NCBI RefSeq assembly: GCF_000417875.1
Contig: NW_006920873.1
Location: 291,101 to 355,100, forward strand
DNA: 64,000 nucleotides
Source of the DNA: Pseudozyma flocculosa PF-1
Taxonomy: Eukaryota > Basidiomycota > Ustilaginomycetes > Ustilaginales > Ustilaginaceae
Reading direction: 5' to 3'
How positions within the stretch are numbered: the stretch's first letter is position 1; each line of letters begins with the position of its first letter. Made by a program: the position numbers and the translations under genes. The notes under the pieces are model-generated. The model was not told the origin of the DNA and did no database searches. It saw nothing but the letters and a program-made list of their open reading frames with translations. This document shows, piece by piece, positions 22,294 through 33,178 of the stretch.

Positions 22294-24417
22294 ATGCCCC
22301 GTCCGGTCGACGACGACGACTACGACTCCGACTCGGGTTCCGAGTTCTCGGTCACGGATGTCCAGCTCGGGCTCGCAGACGGCCCGCTCGAGGGCGACGA
22401 CGAGGCCAACCCGCTCGTCTCGAGGATCGGTGGTCGGGCGGTGAGTAGTGAGTCTCTCTTGGATCGTGTGCCTCCGTGTCTCCCTGCTCTTTCCCCCCGG
22501 CGCGCCGTCTCACCATTACCTTCCTCGCCCTGCCCCTTCTTCCCCGACTCGCAGGCCTGGCTGCCCATGACCTCGACGCCCCCTCGTGAAGTGGCGCAGT
22601 GCAACCACTGTCAACGACCCATGCAACTGATCGTGCAGATTTTTGCCCCGCTCGAGGGCTCGGCATACGATCGCTGCCTCATGGTCTGGGGCTGCGGCCG
22701 CGCAGAATGCCAGAGGACGGATGCTTCTAGGTGAGTCTACTTGGACGATCGATCAACTTTGCCGAGCAGCAGCGCAGCCAGCACCACGACACCCGTCCGA
22801 GAACCATCGACCCTCCGCCGCGACGACGCACCGCAAAGGATTACCACAATTTCTTCACTTGAGCCGTTGCCTCCGGGCGACGGCATGAAAAAAGACAATC
22901 TTTGACAATCGAGCTTTTTAACCATGATGCAACGCTCGTCACGGACGTTGGTCATCGGTCGTCGGGTATTAGGATCGCTGGTCGCTGCCGTTGCTTGCTG
23001 CTGTTCGGCATTTGTCGCAACGTCGCCGTCTCCGCCGTTGTGGCTCTATTCTGACCTCACCGACCCGTCCTGTCGCTCACCTGAACACAGCCTCAAGGTC
23101 ATCCGCGTGCTGAAGCACAATCCGCGCTGGGCAGCCAAGCTCGAAAAGCAGAAGCAGCGCCGCGAGGCGCGCGAAGCCCGAGCTCGCGAGCGCGCCGAGC
23201 AAGAGGCTGCCCGCAAGGCCGAGCAAGAGCGTCTTTCCAAGATCAACCCCTTCGCGTCCAACGCCTCGACACAGGCCGGCGGAGCAGGCGGCCTGGGCGA
23301 CATGCTCTTCGGTGGTGGCTCTGCAGGCGCCGGCGCCGCGAACGCCAATCCCTTCGCCGCTGCTGCCCCAGAGCCTGCACCAACCTCGACTCCAACGGCC
23401 GCTTACGGCAAGGGCGACGACGATCAAGGCGGCGACGGGTCTTCTTCGGAAGATGATGACGACGAGGACGAAGAAGAGGAGCGCCTCGCCGAAGAGCTTC
23501 AGATCAAGGCCGACCTCGAGCGCAAGACGAGCAAGGACTCGGCGTGGGTCAAGCAGGTACCCAAGTACCCCGCCCTCTACCTCAACACAGTCCCCGAGCC
23601 CTCGTCGTCGTCCAAGGCGGCCGACAAGAAGCTGACGTCGTCGCAGGCCAAGACGCTCAAGCGCGACGAGAACTACGACGAGGAGGAGCTCAAGGCGTGG
23701 GGCAAGGAAGGCTACGAGAAGATGATGCTCGACGGCATCGACGACGTGTTTGAGCGCTTTGCTAAGCGCGTCGGCGCCGAAGGGCGGCAGGCGGTCCGCT
23801 ACGAGTTTGGCGGGCAGCCGTTGCCCTTCCACGGCCGGGGCCAGCTGTACACGAAGCTGTGGCCCAAGCAGTCGGACAGCTCCGCCAAGCCGGGCCAGCC
23901 CATCGCCGTGACGCGCGGAGCGTTTGCGGCGGGCGCCGGCGCGGCGACGGCCGAGGGCGGCGTCTATGACGCCTCGTGCATCCCGCCTTGCCCCACGTGC
24001 GGCTCTGCGCGGACGTTTGAGGCGCAGCTGATGCCCAACCTCATCAACCTGCTACGTCCGCAGGCGATCCAGCGGGGCGAGGAGCAGACGTCGTCGGACG
24101 ACGACGAAGACGGCGACGACGACGACGCCGAACTCTCGCACCTCAGCGGCGAGGAGCGCAGGCGGGCCGAGATCGAGCGTGAGCTCGGCCGTGCCATCCC
24201 CGCCCCACCCAAGGCCAACGACGAGGCCAAAGGTGCGGCGACCGAGGGCGCCGAGGCCAAGAAGCCGCGGATGCCCAGGCGTACGGGCCTGACGTGGAGC
24301 ACGGCCATGATCTACGTTTGTGAGAAGGACTGCTGCATTCCGGTCGACGGCAGCGCCGAAGAGGGCGAGACGTGGAGGGAGGAGTGGGTCGGCGTCCAGT
24401 TTGAGGACGAGGCCTGA
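22294..24417 (+). CDS. TSR4: PDCD2/Tsr4 family ribosomal-protein uS5 (Rps2) chaperone
   Basis: Tsr4 (animal PDCD2/PDCD2L) captures newly made Rps2 and is needed for 40S maturation and 20S pre-rRNA processing. I assemble join(22294..22440,22555..22730,23091..24417), 549 aa. The N-terminus has the acidic start and the typical VQLGLADGP ... NPLVSRIGGRA-AWL run, then a zinc-finger-like CNHC (Cys65/Cys68) and MVWGCGRAEC. Residues ~110-135 form a very basic helix (RREAREARARERAEQEAARK). Acidic Glu/Asp runs follow, then the C-terminal PDCD2_C domain with CPTC (Cys408/Cys411), TWSTAMIYVCEKDC and a closing EEWVGVQFED. A CAG acceptor sits immediately before the ATG, so a 5'UTR intron is likely. The 360-nt intron 2 is the longest in the gene. 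Confidence 0.92.
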
Positions 24418-25262
24418 TGCCATTGCTCTCCATAGCCTTGTCCAGCCAGCCCCCCCATTGGTTACTCGCTCCCGGCCTGTACTTCTACCGTTCCCACCCG
24501 CGCGCCGTCAACCTGTACTTGTACCATACCCGCAATCTCCTATCATATCCTCGTCGCCCCCGGCGTCACGCATCACACGACCCTGCCTCTCTCTGCCAAC
24601 ATGATCCCAAGCGAGCCGTCTCGTCTGGTCTGGTCTGATCGTGAGTAGGCCTCGGAGCATCCGCCGTCGAGGTCGAGGTCGAGGTTGAGAAGAGGAGCCC
24701 GAGGTCGCTTAGTCAGCCTTACCTACGCCGAGTCCCGTCGCCCGAGAAGAAACCTAGCCTGCTGGCTCGGCGGCGAGGAAGAGAAAAAAAGTTGGCGGTC
24801 GGTGGACGGACGCTGCGCTGCGCCAGAAAATTTTGCCCGCTGGCTGCTGGTGGTGCTGCTCGCCATCGTCGACTAGCTGCCACCTCGCCGCCATCTTCGC
24901 CGGATCACCATCAACGCCATCACCTCCGACGCGGTACACCCTCCTCCCTGCGCTTCGACTTTCCGCGCAAACCACGCTGCATGGGCTTCACCGTCTAGCT
25001 CACCTCGGACCTGGGCCTGCGACTTTTCTCCTACCCACCGACGGTCGAGACGCGCAGCCCTGCCCCTTCCAAGGCCGGGATCGTCAGAGGCCAAAGGGCG
25101 CGCGCACGAGGCCGCTTCCTTCATCGTCCGTCTCTATCCCACCAACAGCCTCGCCGCTCGCTGCTCGCTAGACTCGGTGTAGCTTCGACAGCTTAGAACC
25201 ACCTTCCGTCCACCACCACCGTCGCCACCGCCGCCGCCGCCTGCGCGAGCCAATCCGCCACC
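24418..25262. promoter_or_regulatory. intergenic, 3' of Tsr4 and promoter of Rpa190
   Basis: This stretch is 845 bases between tandem genes. It has short (GTCGAG)n and (CACCGCCG)-like stretches close to the Rpa190 start. The Rpa190 ATG is in a good CCACCATGG-like context at 25259-25266. No gene is seen. Confidence 0.45.
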
Positions 25263-28200
25263 ATGGACGTCACGCGGCCGATCACGTCCAACATCAGCTC
25301 GACCTCGTTCTCCTTCCTCTCGGCGGAGGAGATCCGTAGGATATCCGTCACGCAGATCTACAACCCCGAGCTGCTCGACATCACCAACAATGCCTCGGCC
25401 GGCGGTCTCTACGACCTCCACCTCGGTCCCATGAAGCATGCCGAGATGTGAGTGGTGGCCACATCTCTATGCCCGGCGCCTTTTCGTCGTCTGCTGCTCA
25501 GCGCTCGTCTGACATGCTCGTCTCGCTGGCTTGCCGTCTCCCCTCTCTCTTGCCCCGCTCAGCTGCAAGACGTGCCACATGGACGGCTTCCGATGCCCAG
25601 GCCACTTTGGTCACATCGAGCTGCCAGCACCCGTCTACCACCCGCTCTTCCTGCTGCGGATGTACTCGGTGCTCCAGTCCATGTGCCTCTTCTGCCACAA
25701 GTTCCGAATGACCGAATTCCAGGTGCGTGCGACGCCCGCTCCCCTTTTGACCCGCTGAAACGCCGTGCTGACGTCTCGCTCGTTCTTTGCCTCGACCTTG
25801 GCTCGCCCTTCCGTTCGCCCTCTCTGCAGGCTATCAAGTTTGCGGCGCGCTTCCGCCTGCTCGAGTACGGCCTGGTGCAAGAGGCCGAGGACGTCGGCAA
25901 CATGGAGCTTCGGCGCTCCCACCGCTTCACGTTCGCCGACGCCCGGTCCGACGGCAAGGCCAATGAGAAGAAGAAGGCCAAGAAAGGCGAGCAGCAGTCC
26001 GACGACGACGAGGAAGAGGACGAGGATGCCGAAAACGACGAGGACGCTGGGAAAAAGTTCCGCCTCGTGCAGGACGACAGCAAGCCGTCGGAGTCGGTGG
26101 CCGAATTCAAGGTGCGCGTCGACGCCCACGTCGAGCAGCTGATCCAGCAGGCCATCAAGGAGGGCAAGTCGAACACCTCCGAGCTGCTCGAGGCGCCCTA
26201 CGTGGCTCGCAACAAGCTCATCGCCGAAGTCTTCAAGCCCAAGACCAACGCGCGCTGCGAGCGGTGCAGCGCGTTCCGCACCAAGCTGCGCCGGGACGGC
26301 CACCTCAAGATCATGGAAAAGTCGAGCGGCGCGGCGGCGGCGGCGGCGAGACAGGCGATCGAGGAGATCGAGAGCGGCGTCGACGGGTCAAAGAAGAGCA
26401 AGGCCAAGTCCAAGGCGGACGACGCCAACGGCATGGACGTCGACGACGACGACGACGATGACGAGGACAGCGACGCCACGCCCGCGCCAACCGCTGCATC
26501 GGACAAGGCGGCGCTCAACAAGGCGATGAGTGCCGGCGCCAGCGAGCACGACGGCCTGTGGCGGATCGTGCCGCCGGCCGAGATCCGCTCGCACATGCGG
26601 TTGCTCTTCAAGAACGAGTCGGAGCTTTGCTCGCTCATCTTTGGCCGCCACGGCGCCTTCCAGAACCTGGCCGATCCGGGCAAGCCGCGCCGCAGCATGA
26701 AGGGCGAAGCGCTGTGGGAGACGCCCAACGGCGCCAGCGCCGACAACTTCTTCGTCGAGGCGCTGGCCGTGCCGCCCACACGCTTCAGGCCAGCCAGCGT
26801 CATGGGTGACCAGACTTTCGAGAATCCGCAGAACGAGCTGCTCACAAAGATCCTCAAAACGAGCTTCCGGCTGCGAGACCTCAACCAGGAGCTCACCTCG
26901 ATCGCTTTCGACAAGTCCTATGGCGACCTCGGGCCCGCGGCGACGCGCGACGAGCAGCTGCAGGCGCAGCAGAAGTGGCAGCGGCAGCGCGACGAGGCGT
27001 ACCAGAAGGTGCTCGAGGCCATGGTCCAGCTCCAGGTGGACGTCAACTCGTACATGGACTCGAGCAAGAACCCCACGCTGACGCGCGCCGGCCAGGCCCC
27101 CACGCCCGGTGTCAAGCAGGGGCTAGAGAAGAAGGAGGGCCTCTTCCGCAAGCACATGATGGGCAAGCGAGTCAACTTTGCCGCCCGCTCTGTCATCTCG
27201 CCCGACGTCAACATCGAGACCAACGAGATCGGCGTGCCGCCCGTGTTTGCGCAGAAGCTCACCTTCCCGGAGCCCGTGACGGTGCACAACGTCGAGCTGA
27301 TGCGCCAGCTGGTCATCAACGGCCCGAAAAAGTACCCGGGCGCGGCGGCGATCCGGATGGAGGACGGGTACGAGGTGCTGCTCGAGAAGAAGACGCTCGA
27401 GGAGCGCACGGCGATCGCCAACCAGCTGCTGACGCCGCAGGGCAACACGTCGCGCCACAACAAGGGCAGCTTCGGCGGGCTGGGCAGCTCGGCGCGCACG
27501 CCGACGGCCAACAAGCAGGTGCTGCGCCACCTGCGCGACGGCGACATCCTGCTCCTCAACCGCCAGCCGACGCTGCACAAGGCCTCGATGATGGCGCACA
27601 AGGCGCGCGTGCTGACCGGCGAGCGGACGATCCGCATGCACTACGCCAACTGCAACTCGTACAACGCCGATTTCGATGGCGACGAGATGAACATGCACTT
27701 CCCGCAGTCGCAAGCGGCGCGCTCCGAGCTCTACAACATCGCCTTCACCGACAAGCAGTACCTGGTGCCGACGAGCGGAGAGCCGCTGCGTGGCCTGATC
27801 CAGGACCACGTCGTCGCCGGCGTGTGGATGACGAGCAAGAACACGCTCTACACGCGCGAAGAGTACCAGCAGATGCTCTACGGCGCGCTGCGGCCCGAGA
27901 ATGGCTACACGGGCGGCGGGCGCGTGCTGACGGTGCCGCCGGCGGTCGTCAAGCCGCAGCCGCTGTGGACGGGCAAGCAGGTCATCTCGACGGTGCTGCT
28001 CAACCTCAAGCCGGCCAAGGCGCACGGCATCAACCTGGTGTCCAAGGCCAAGGTGGGCGGCCGCAACTGGGGCAAGGACCACGCCAGCGAGGCCGAGGTC
28101 ATTGTCGAGGACGGCGAGCTGCTGTGCGGCGTGCTCGACAAGTCGCAGTTCGGCGCCGTCTCCAAGGGTCTCGTCCACTCGGTGTACGAGGTCTACGGCC

Positions 28201-31007
28201 CCGAGTACGCCGGCAAGCTGCTCAGCATCTTTTCGCGCCTCTTTACCAAGTTCCTCCAGGCCAACGCCTTCTCGTGCAGGATGGACGACCTCATGCTGAC
28301 GCCCGAGGGCGACGCCCAGCGGCGCAGGATCCTCGACGAGCGACGCGCCGAGGGGCGCACCGTGGCGCTCAAGACGGTTGGCCTCGAAAACGAGGACCCG
28401 ACCCGCCCAGAGACGGACCGCAACCTGCGCATCCGCCTCGAGGAGGTGCTGCGCGACCGCAACAAGCAGGCGATGCTCGACTCGGACATGATGGGCTCCG
28501 TCAACACGATCACGTCGAGCCTCATCGACCAGTGCATCCCCGACTTCCTCTACAAGAAGTTCCCGCACAACAACATGCAGATGATGACCGTGTCCGGCGC
28601 CAAGGGCTCGATGGTCAACGTGTCGCAGATCTCGTGCCTGCTCGGCCAGCAGGCGCTCGAGGGCCGCCGCGTGCCCGTCATGATTAGCGGCAAGACCCTG
28701 CCGTCATTCAAGCCGTTTGACACGTCGGCGCGCGCCGGTGGCTTCATCGGCGGCCGATTCCTCAGCGGCATCCGCCCGCAGGAGTACTACTTCCACTGCA
28801 TGGCGGGTCGCGAGGGTCTCATCGACACGGCCGTCAAGACGTCGCGCTCCGGCTACCTCCAGCGATGCCTGATCAAGCACCTCGAGGGCGCCCACGTCCA
28901 GTACGACCACACCGTGCGCAACTCGGACGGCGCCGTGCTCCAGTTCGCCTACGGAGAGGACGCGCTCGACACGACCAAGAGCGCCTTCCTCAACCAGTTC
29001 GACTTTATGGCGCAGAACTTCGACAACTTCTGCAAGCGCTACGACCCGGCCCAGCTGGCCGACGTCATGGAGGCCGAAAGGGCGCCAAAACACATGAAGA
29101 AGGCGCTCAAGAAGCCGGACCAGTACCCGCCCGTGCTGAGCGTCTACTCGCCCGCGACGCACTTTGGCTCGATGTCCGAGGCGTTTGCGGCCAAGGTGGA
29201 GAAGTACATCGAGGAGAACCCGCGCAAGCTGCTGGGCGAGAAGCGCAAGAAGAAGAAGCAGCGCAAGTCCGAGGGCGGCAAGGGCGGCGGCGCAGACGAC
29301 GAGCCGGTCGAGAAGCTGCGCTCGGTGCGCGACAAGCTGGGCGTCGAGGCGTTCCGCGCCATGGCCAAGGTCCTCTACCACCGCGGCCTGGTCGAGCCGG
29401 GCGAGGCCGTCGGACTGCTGGCGGCGCAGGGTGTCGGAGAGCCCTCGACGCAGATGACGCTCAACACGTTCCACTTCGCCGGCCACGGCGCTGCCAACGT
29501 GACGCTGGGTATCCCGCGTCTGCGAGAGATTGTCATGACGGCGTCGCAGAACATCCAGACGCCCATCATGCACCTGCCCGTGCTCGATGGCATCACGGCC
29601 GAGCAGATGAAGACGTTCTGCAAGGACGGCAGCCGCCTGACGCTGAGCCAGGTCGTCGACGAGGCCGTCATCACCGAGATTATCTCGGGCAAGACGGCCG
29701 ACAACGGCTTCAGCCGCCAGAGGACCTACACGCTCCGCCTCAACTTCTACCCGCTCGCCGAGTGCCGCGAGGAGTACAACATGACGCTCGAGCAGCTCTT
29801 CTCGGGCCTCGAAAAGACCTTCATCGCCACCCTCGAGCGCGAGATCACCAAGGAGCTCGCCAGGATGAAGCGCGACCGACAGGCGCAGGCGGCCGCCATC
29901 GGCAAGGCCCACTCGGCGTCGAGCAACCACGACGACGACACGGCCGGTCCGAGCGCGGGCAGGGCCGCTGCTGCCGCGTCGTCGTCGTCGTCGGGCGCGG
30001 ACGCCAAGTCGCGCAGCCAGAACGCCGACATGGACGACAGCGACGACGACGGTGCCGACTCGGACGGCGGCGACGGCGATGCCGACGACGCCAAACGCTC
30101 GTCGCGACGCAAGGGCAAGGTCTCGTACGACGACGACGACGACGATGACGCGCAGCGTGTGCCGGACACCGACGAGGGCATCGAGGCCGCCTTCCGGGAC
30201 GACGACGACGACGAGGCGCTGCGCGACGCCGGCAAGGATGGCGACGACGACGACGACCGCGATCAGCACCGCGACGACCTTGCATCGCGCGCCGACATCG
30301 CTGAGCGGGCGGGCAAGCTCGACGACGAGTGCAGCACGTTCACCAAGTTCATCTCGGGCTTCCGCTTCGACAGCAGGCGCGGCCAGTACGCCGAGATCGA
30401 CCTGCAGCTGCCGACGACGGAAAAGGTGCTCCTCATCAGCGCCGTCGAGCGCGCGTGCCAGACGAGCGTGGTGCGCGAGATCCCCTTCATCACGCGCGTG
30501 CTGCGCCCCGTGGCGTCCAAGAAGGACGACTCGCGGCCCAGGCTGACGGCCGAGGGCATCAACTTCCGCGACCTGTGGACGTTTGCCTACGGCGTCGTCG
30601 ACCTCGACCGCATCGAGACCAACGACATTGGCGCGCTGCTCCACACCTACGGCGTCGAGGCCGCCCGCCAGGCCATTGTCAACGAGATGAAGGCCATCTT
30701 CGACACCTACGGCATCGGCGTCTCGATGCGCCACCTCTACCTGATTGCCGACTATCAGACGGCCGCCGGCGGCTTCAGGCCCTTCAGCCGTGGCGGTATC
30801 GCCCAGTCGGCCTCGGTTTTCCTCAAGGCGAGCTACGAGACGACCATGAACTTCATCGGCAATGCCGCCTTGCACGGCGAGTACGAGAGCCTCACGGGCC
30901 CCTCGGCCAACATTGTCGTCGGCAAGCCCGTCAAGAGCGGTACGGGCGTGCCCGAGATCAGGGTGGCGCTGCCCCGGCCCAACCTCGTCGACGCGGCGGC
31001 GGCATGA
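25263..31007 (+). CDS. RPA190: DNA-directed RNA polymerase I largest subunit (Rpa190/RPA1)
   Basis: This is the catalytic subunit that transcribes 35S rRNA in the nucleolus. I assemble join(25263..25447,25563..25722,25830..31007), 1840 aa, longer than yeast Rpa190 (1664). The clamp zinc site CKTC...CPGHFGH falls at Cys63, Cys66, Cys73 and His76. The metal-A active-site motif NADFDGDEMN starts at Asn727, so the catalytic aspartates are 729, 731 and 733. QPTLHK, the bridge-helix region and the trigger-loop region GEPSTQMTLNTFHFAG are intact. Pol I identity comes from the N-terminus and from LNTFHFAGHGAANVTLGIPRLREI. The extra length is acidic: insertions near residues 165-185 and 310-340, and a long Asp-rich, Ser/Arg-containing jaw insertion near 1470-1595. 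Two introns only, both near the 5' end. Confidence 0.97.
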
Positions 31008-31399
31008 GGCGCGGACGCTCTCGCTGTCCTCGTGCCTACCAAGCTCGGTCCGGTCTTGTCCCGCCTTTGATTCTGGCTTCGTCGCGCCCCGCCTGTGGCC
31101 GTTGTATTGTAGACGTCGAGCTTGCCCCGCTCATCGTCATCCCCTCCTGCCCCCTCGCAGCTTTCCCGTGCCCCCCTCATCCCTGCCTAGGCTCCCTCTG
31201 GACCGGTCCGAGTGACCCTGTACATACAAGATCATAGCCATTTCCTCATGCTTCCCCCCTACCCCCAAAATGCCGGCGCGTCCATTGTACGTAGCCAGCC
31301 CGGTTCCACCCATGCATCCTAGAAAGAAAGGCCAAAGCCGTATTCCAGACAAACACGCGAGCCCTCGGTGTCGGCGTCGGTGCATCGGCGTCGGGCCGA
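31008..31399. other. intergenic, convergent 3' regions
   Basis: This is 392 bases between the Rpa190 stop and the TENA-family stop. It is C/T-rich on the + strand, with nothing recognised inside. Confidence 0.45.
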
Positions 31400-32320
31400 C
31401 TACTTTGCATCCCAGAAGCGCTGCTCGTACCAGAGCACGGTCCTCCAGACCTTTTCGAGCCTGGCGAGGTTGTCGCCCTCCCTCTCGTGTTGGGGCAGAC
31501 GTTCGACGATGGCCTTGCAGTCGCGCACGAACGCCTGGAACTCGTCCGAGGTCCAGTTGTGGATGAAGGTGCGGAGGGACAGCTCGACCGACTCTGACCC
31601 GGCCTCGTCTGCCGCGCCCGGGTTAGGTTGGATCTGGCCCGCTTCCTGTTCGGCGGTCGAGGGAGAGGGAAGGTGTGTGCGGGCGTAGGTCCAGGCGCGC
31701 AGGTAGAGCTCTTCCATGGCCCACAGGAGCACGGCGCACTCGGCGTGCGAGCCGTGCGACGAGAGCGAGGCCATGTAGTCGATGTAGCCTCGCGTGATCG
31801 GGTTGAGGAGGTCCAGCGATTCCGACGACGAAGAGGGTCGGCGCGAGACCGAGAGGCCGTACCGCGCCGCCGTCGTCTCGAAGAAGTTGATCTCGCTGCG
31901 GCGTCGCGGCGAGCGAGGTCGGGCGGAAGGCATGCGGGGATCGTGTCAGTCACAACACATGCTCTCGTTCCAACAACACGGCGCACTCAGAGAGAGAGAG
32001 ACACGGGCACGGTCCGCTCACCGATGGATGTTGCTTAAGGCGCCGCTGAGGGTGGTAAAGGTCTGCTTCCACTCTCGACACGCGGCCGAGTCGGGATCCT
32101 GCTCCGGTACGTGCATGCGCGCGATCATGTTGCCCATCAGGCGCGTGTAGCCGCACATGGCGTACAGGCGATCCTGCGTCAGCCACGCCGAGAGCGCGTC
32201 GTTGGAAATGGTCAGCGAGCCCGCCGACCAGAGGAAGGGATGCTGCGTCGCCTGCTTCACCCCGGCCTCGTCCAGGGAGAGGAGGTGCGCTGTCAGCGAC
32301 GACGTCGGCGAGGCGGACAT
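31400..32320 (-). CDS. TENA/THI-4 family protein
   Basis: I assemble complement(join(31400..31895,32022..32320)), 264 aa; the single intron is phase 2 with a GTGAGC donor and CAG acceptor. The N-terminal half shows the family pattern HPFLWSAGSLT ... WLTQDRLYAMCGY ... MGNMIARM, and the C-terminal half carries HAECAVLLWAMEELYLRAW and the terminal YEQRFW. The Asp in LTQDRLY, the Cys in HAECAVL and the Glu in YEQRFW lie where thiaminase-II-type TenA proteins keep their catalytic Asp, Cys and Glu. In bacteria TenA salvages pyrimidine from degraded thiamin. Many fungal family members are uncharacterised, so the reaction here is only suggested. No targeting signal is visible. Confidence 0.82.
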
Positions 32321-33178
32321 GATTCGGTCGGCGGCAAAAGTGGGAGAGGTATGGGGGACGGTGTGACAGGATGAGGAGGAGCTCAACAGGACAAGAATAC
32401 GGGTCGTCTGCGACGGCCGGCCTGGCCGAGCAAGGCGAGGAGGCGTGGGTCGGCAATCGATGGGCGAGGCTGGCGCCAGTTCTTCCACAGATGGCCTGTG
32501 CTGCTGCTCGCTGACTCTGCTTGGGCCTCGGCGCCGGACCGAGCCGCCAGAGAAAAGTCGGAAGCAGCCGCGCGCTCCTTCACAGCTTCCAGAGAGCTGT
32601 CAAACACGGACACCTTGGCTGGTAGCCAGGACGATTGCCACCTTCGGCAGAGCCGTGGCCCGGCATGATGCCGAAGTCGACACGCCGGCAGCCCAGACTG
32701 AGGAGCCAGGACAATGGCAGGCTTGGCCTGGCCGGGCCACGCCGGTGGCTGCGCCCCTCGTCTACGCGGCGCGCTTCCGAGGGCCTGCAGGCGCGAGCGA
32801 GAAAGGCCCGAGGGCCCGGAAAAAGTCGTCGGGGGGCCAAACACACCAACACTCGCTGGGCGGTCCTCGACGTCCCGCCTCGACCCTCGATCCAACCTTG
32901 TTCTTGCTTCGTCTTTGGCTTAACCGCAATGCCTGTCTTGGGCTCCGGACACCACCGACGACCAGCTCCACCCACGTCCCACCGCCACAGCCGTTCGCCT
33001 TGTAGATGGTCCACGAGCTAGAGCTTGCATCTCGGATTGGACCCGCCGCTACCGCTGCCATCGTCATCGAGGTCGAGGTCGAGCAAAATGGTCTCTCATC
33101 CTCGTCGACCTGGCCCCTCCCATCATCGTCCTCCTCGGATCGCTCTCGAAACGCTACTACTCCACATTTGAGCGCACC
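32321..33178. promoter_or_regulatory. divergent promoter region TENA gene / orphan gene
   Basis: This is 858 bases between divergent start codons. Pyrimidine/purine asymmetry changes along it, with a (GGTCGA) run near 33070. I find no gene, RNA or identifiable site. Confidence 0.4.

Noticed and set aside
26975..28687. 570-codon open frame on the + strand in another frame of Rpa190
   Set aside because: It is a frame-shadow of Rpa190 with Arg/Ala/Gly-rich nonsense composition and no family motif.
28704..30875. 723-codon open frame antisense to Rpa190
   Set aside because: It is the mirror of a strongly conserved RNA polymerase gene in GC-rich DNA. Its composition (Val/Leu/Asp/Arg) is what the reverse strand of such codons gives.
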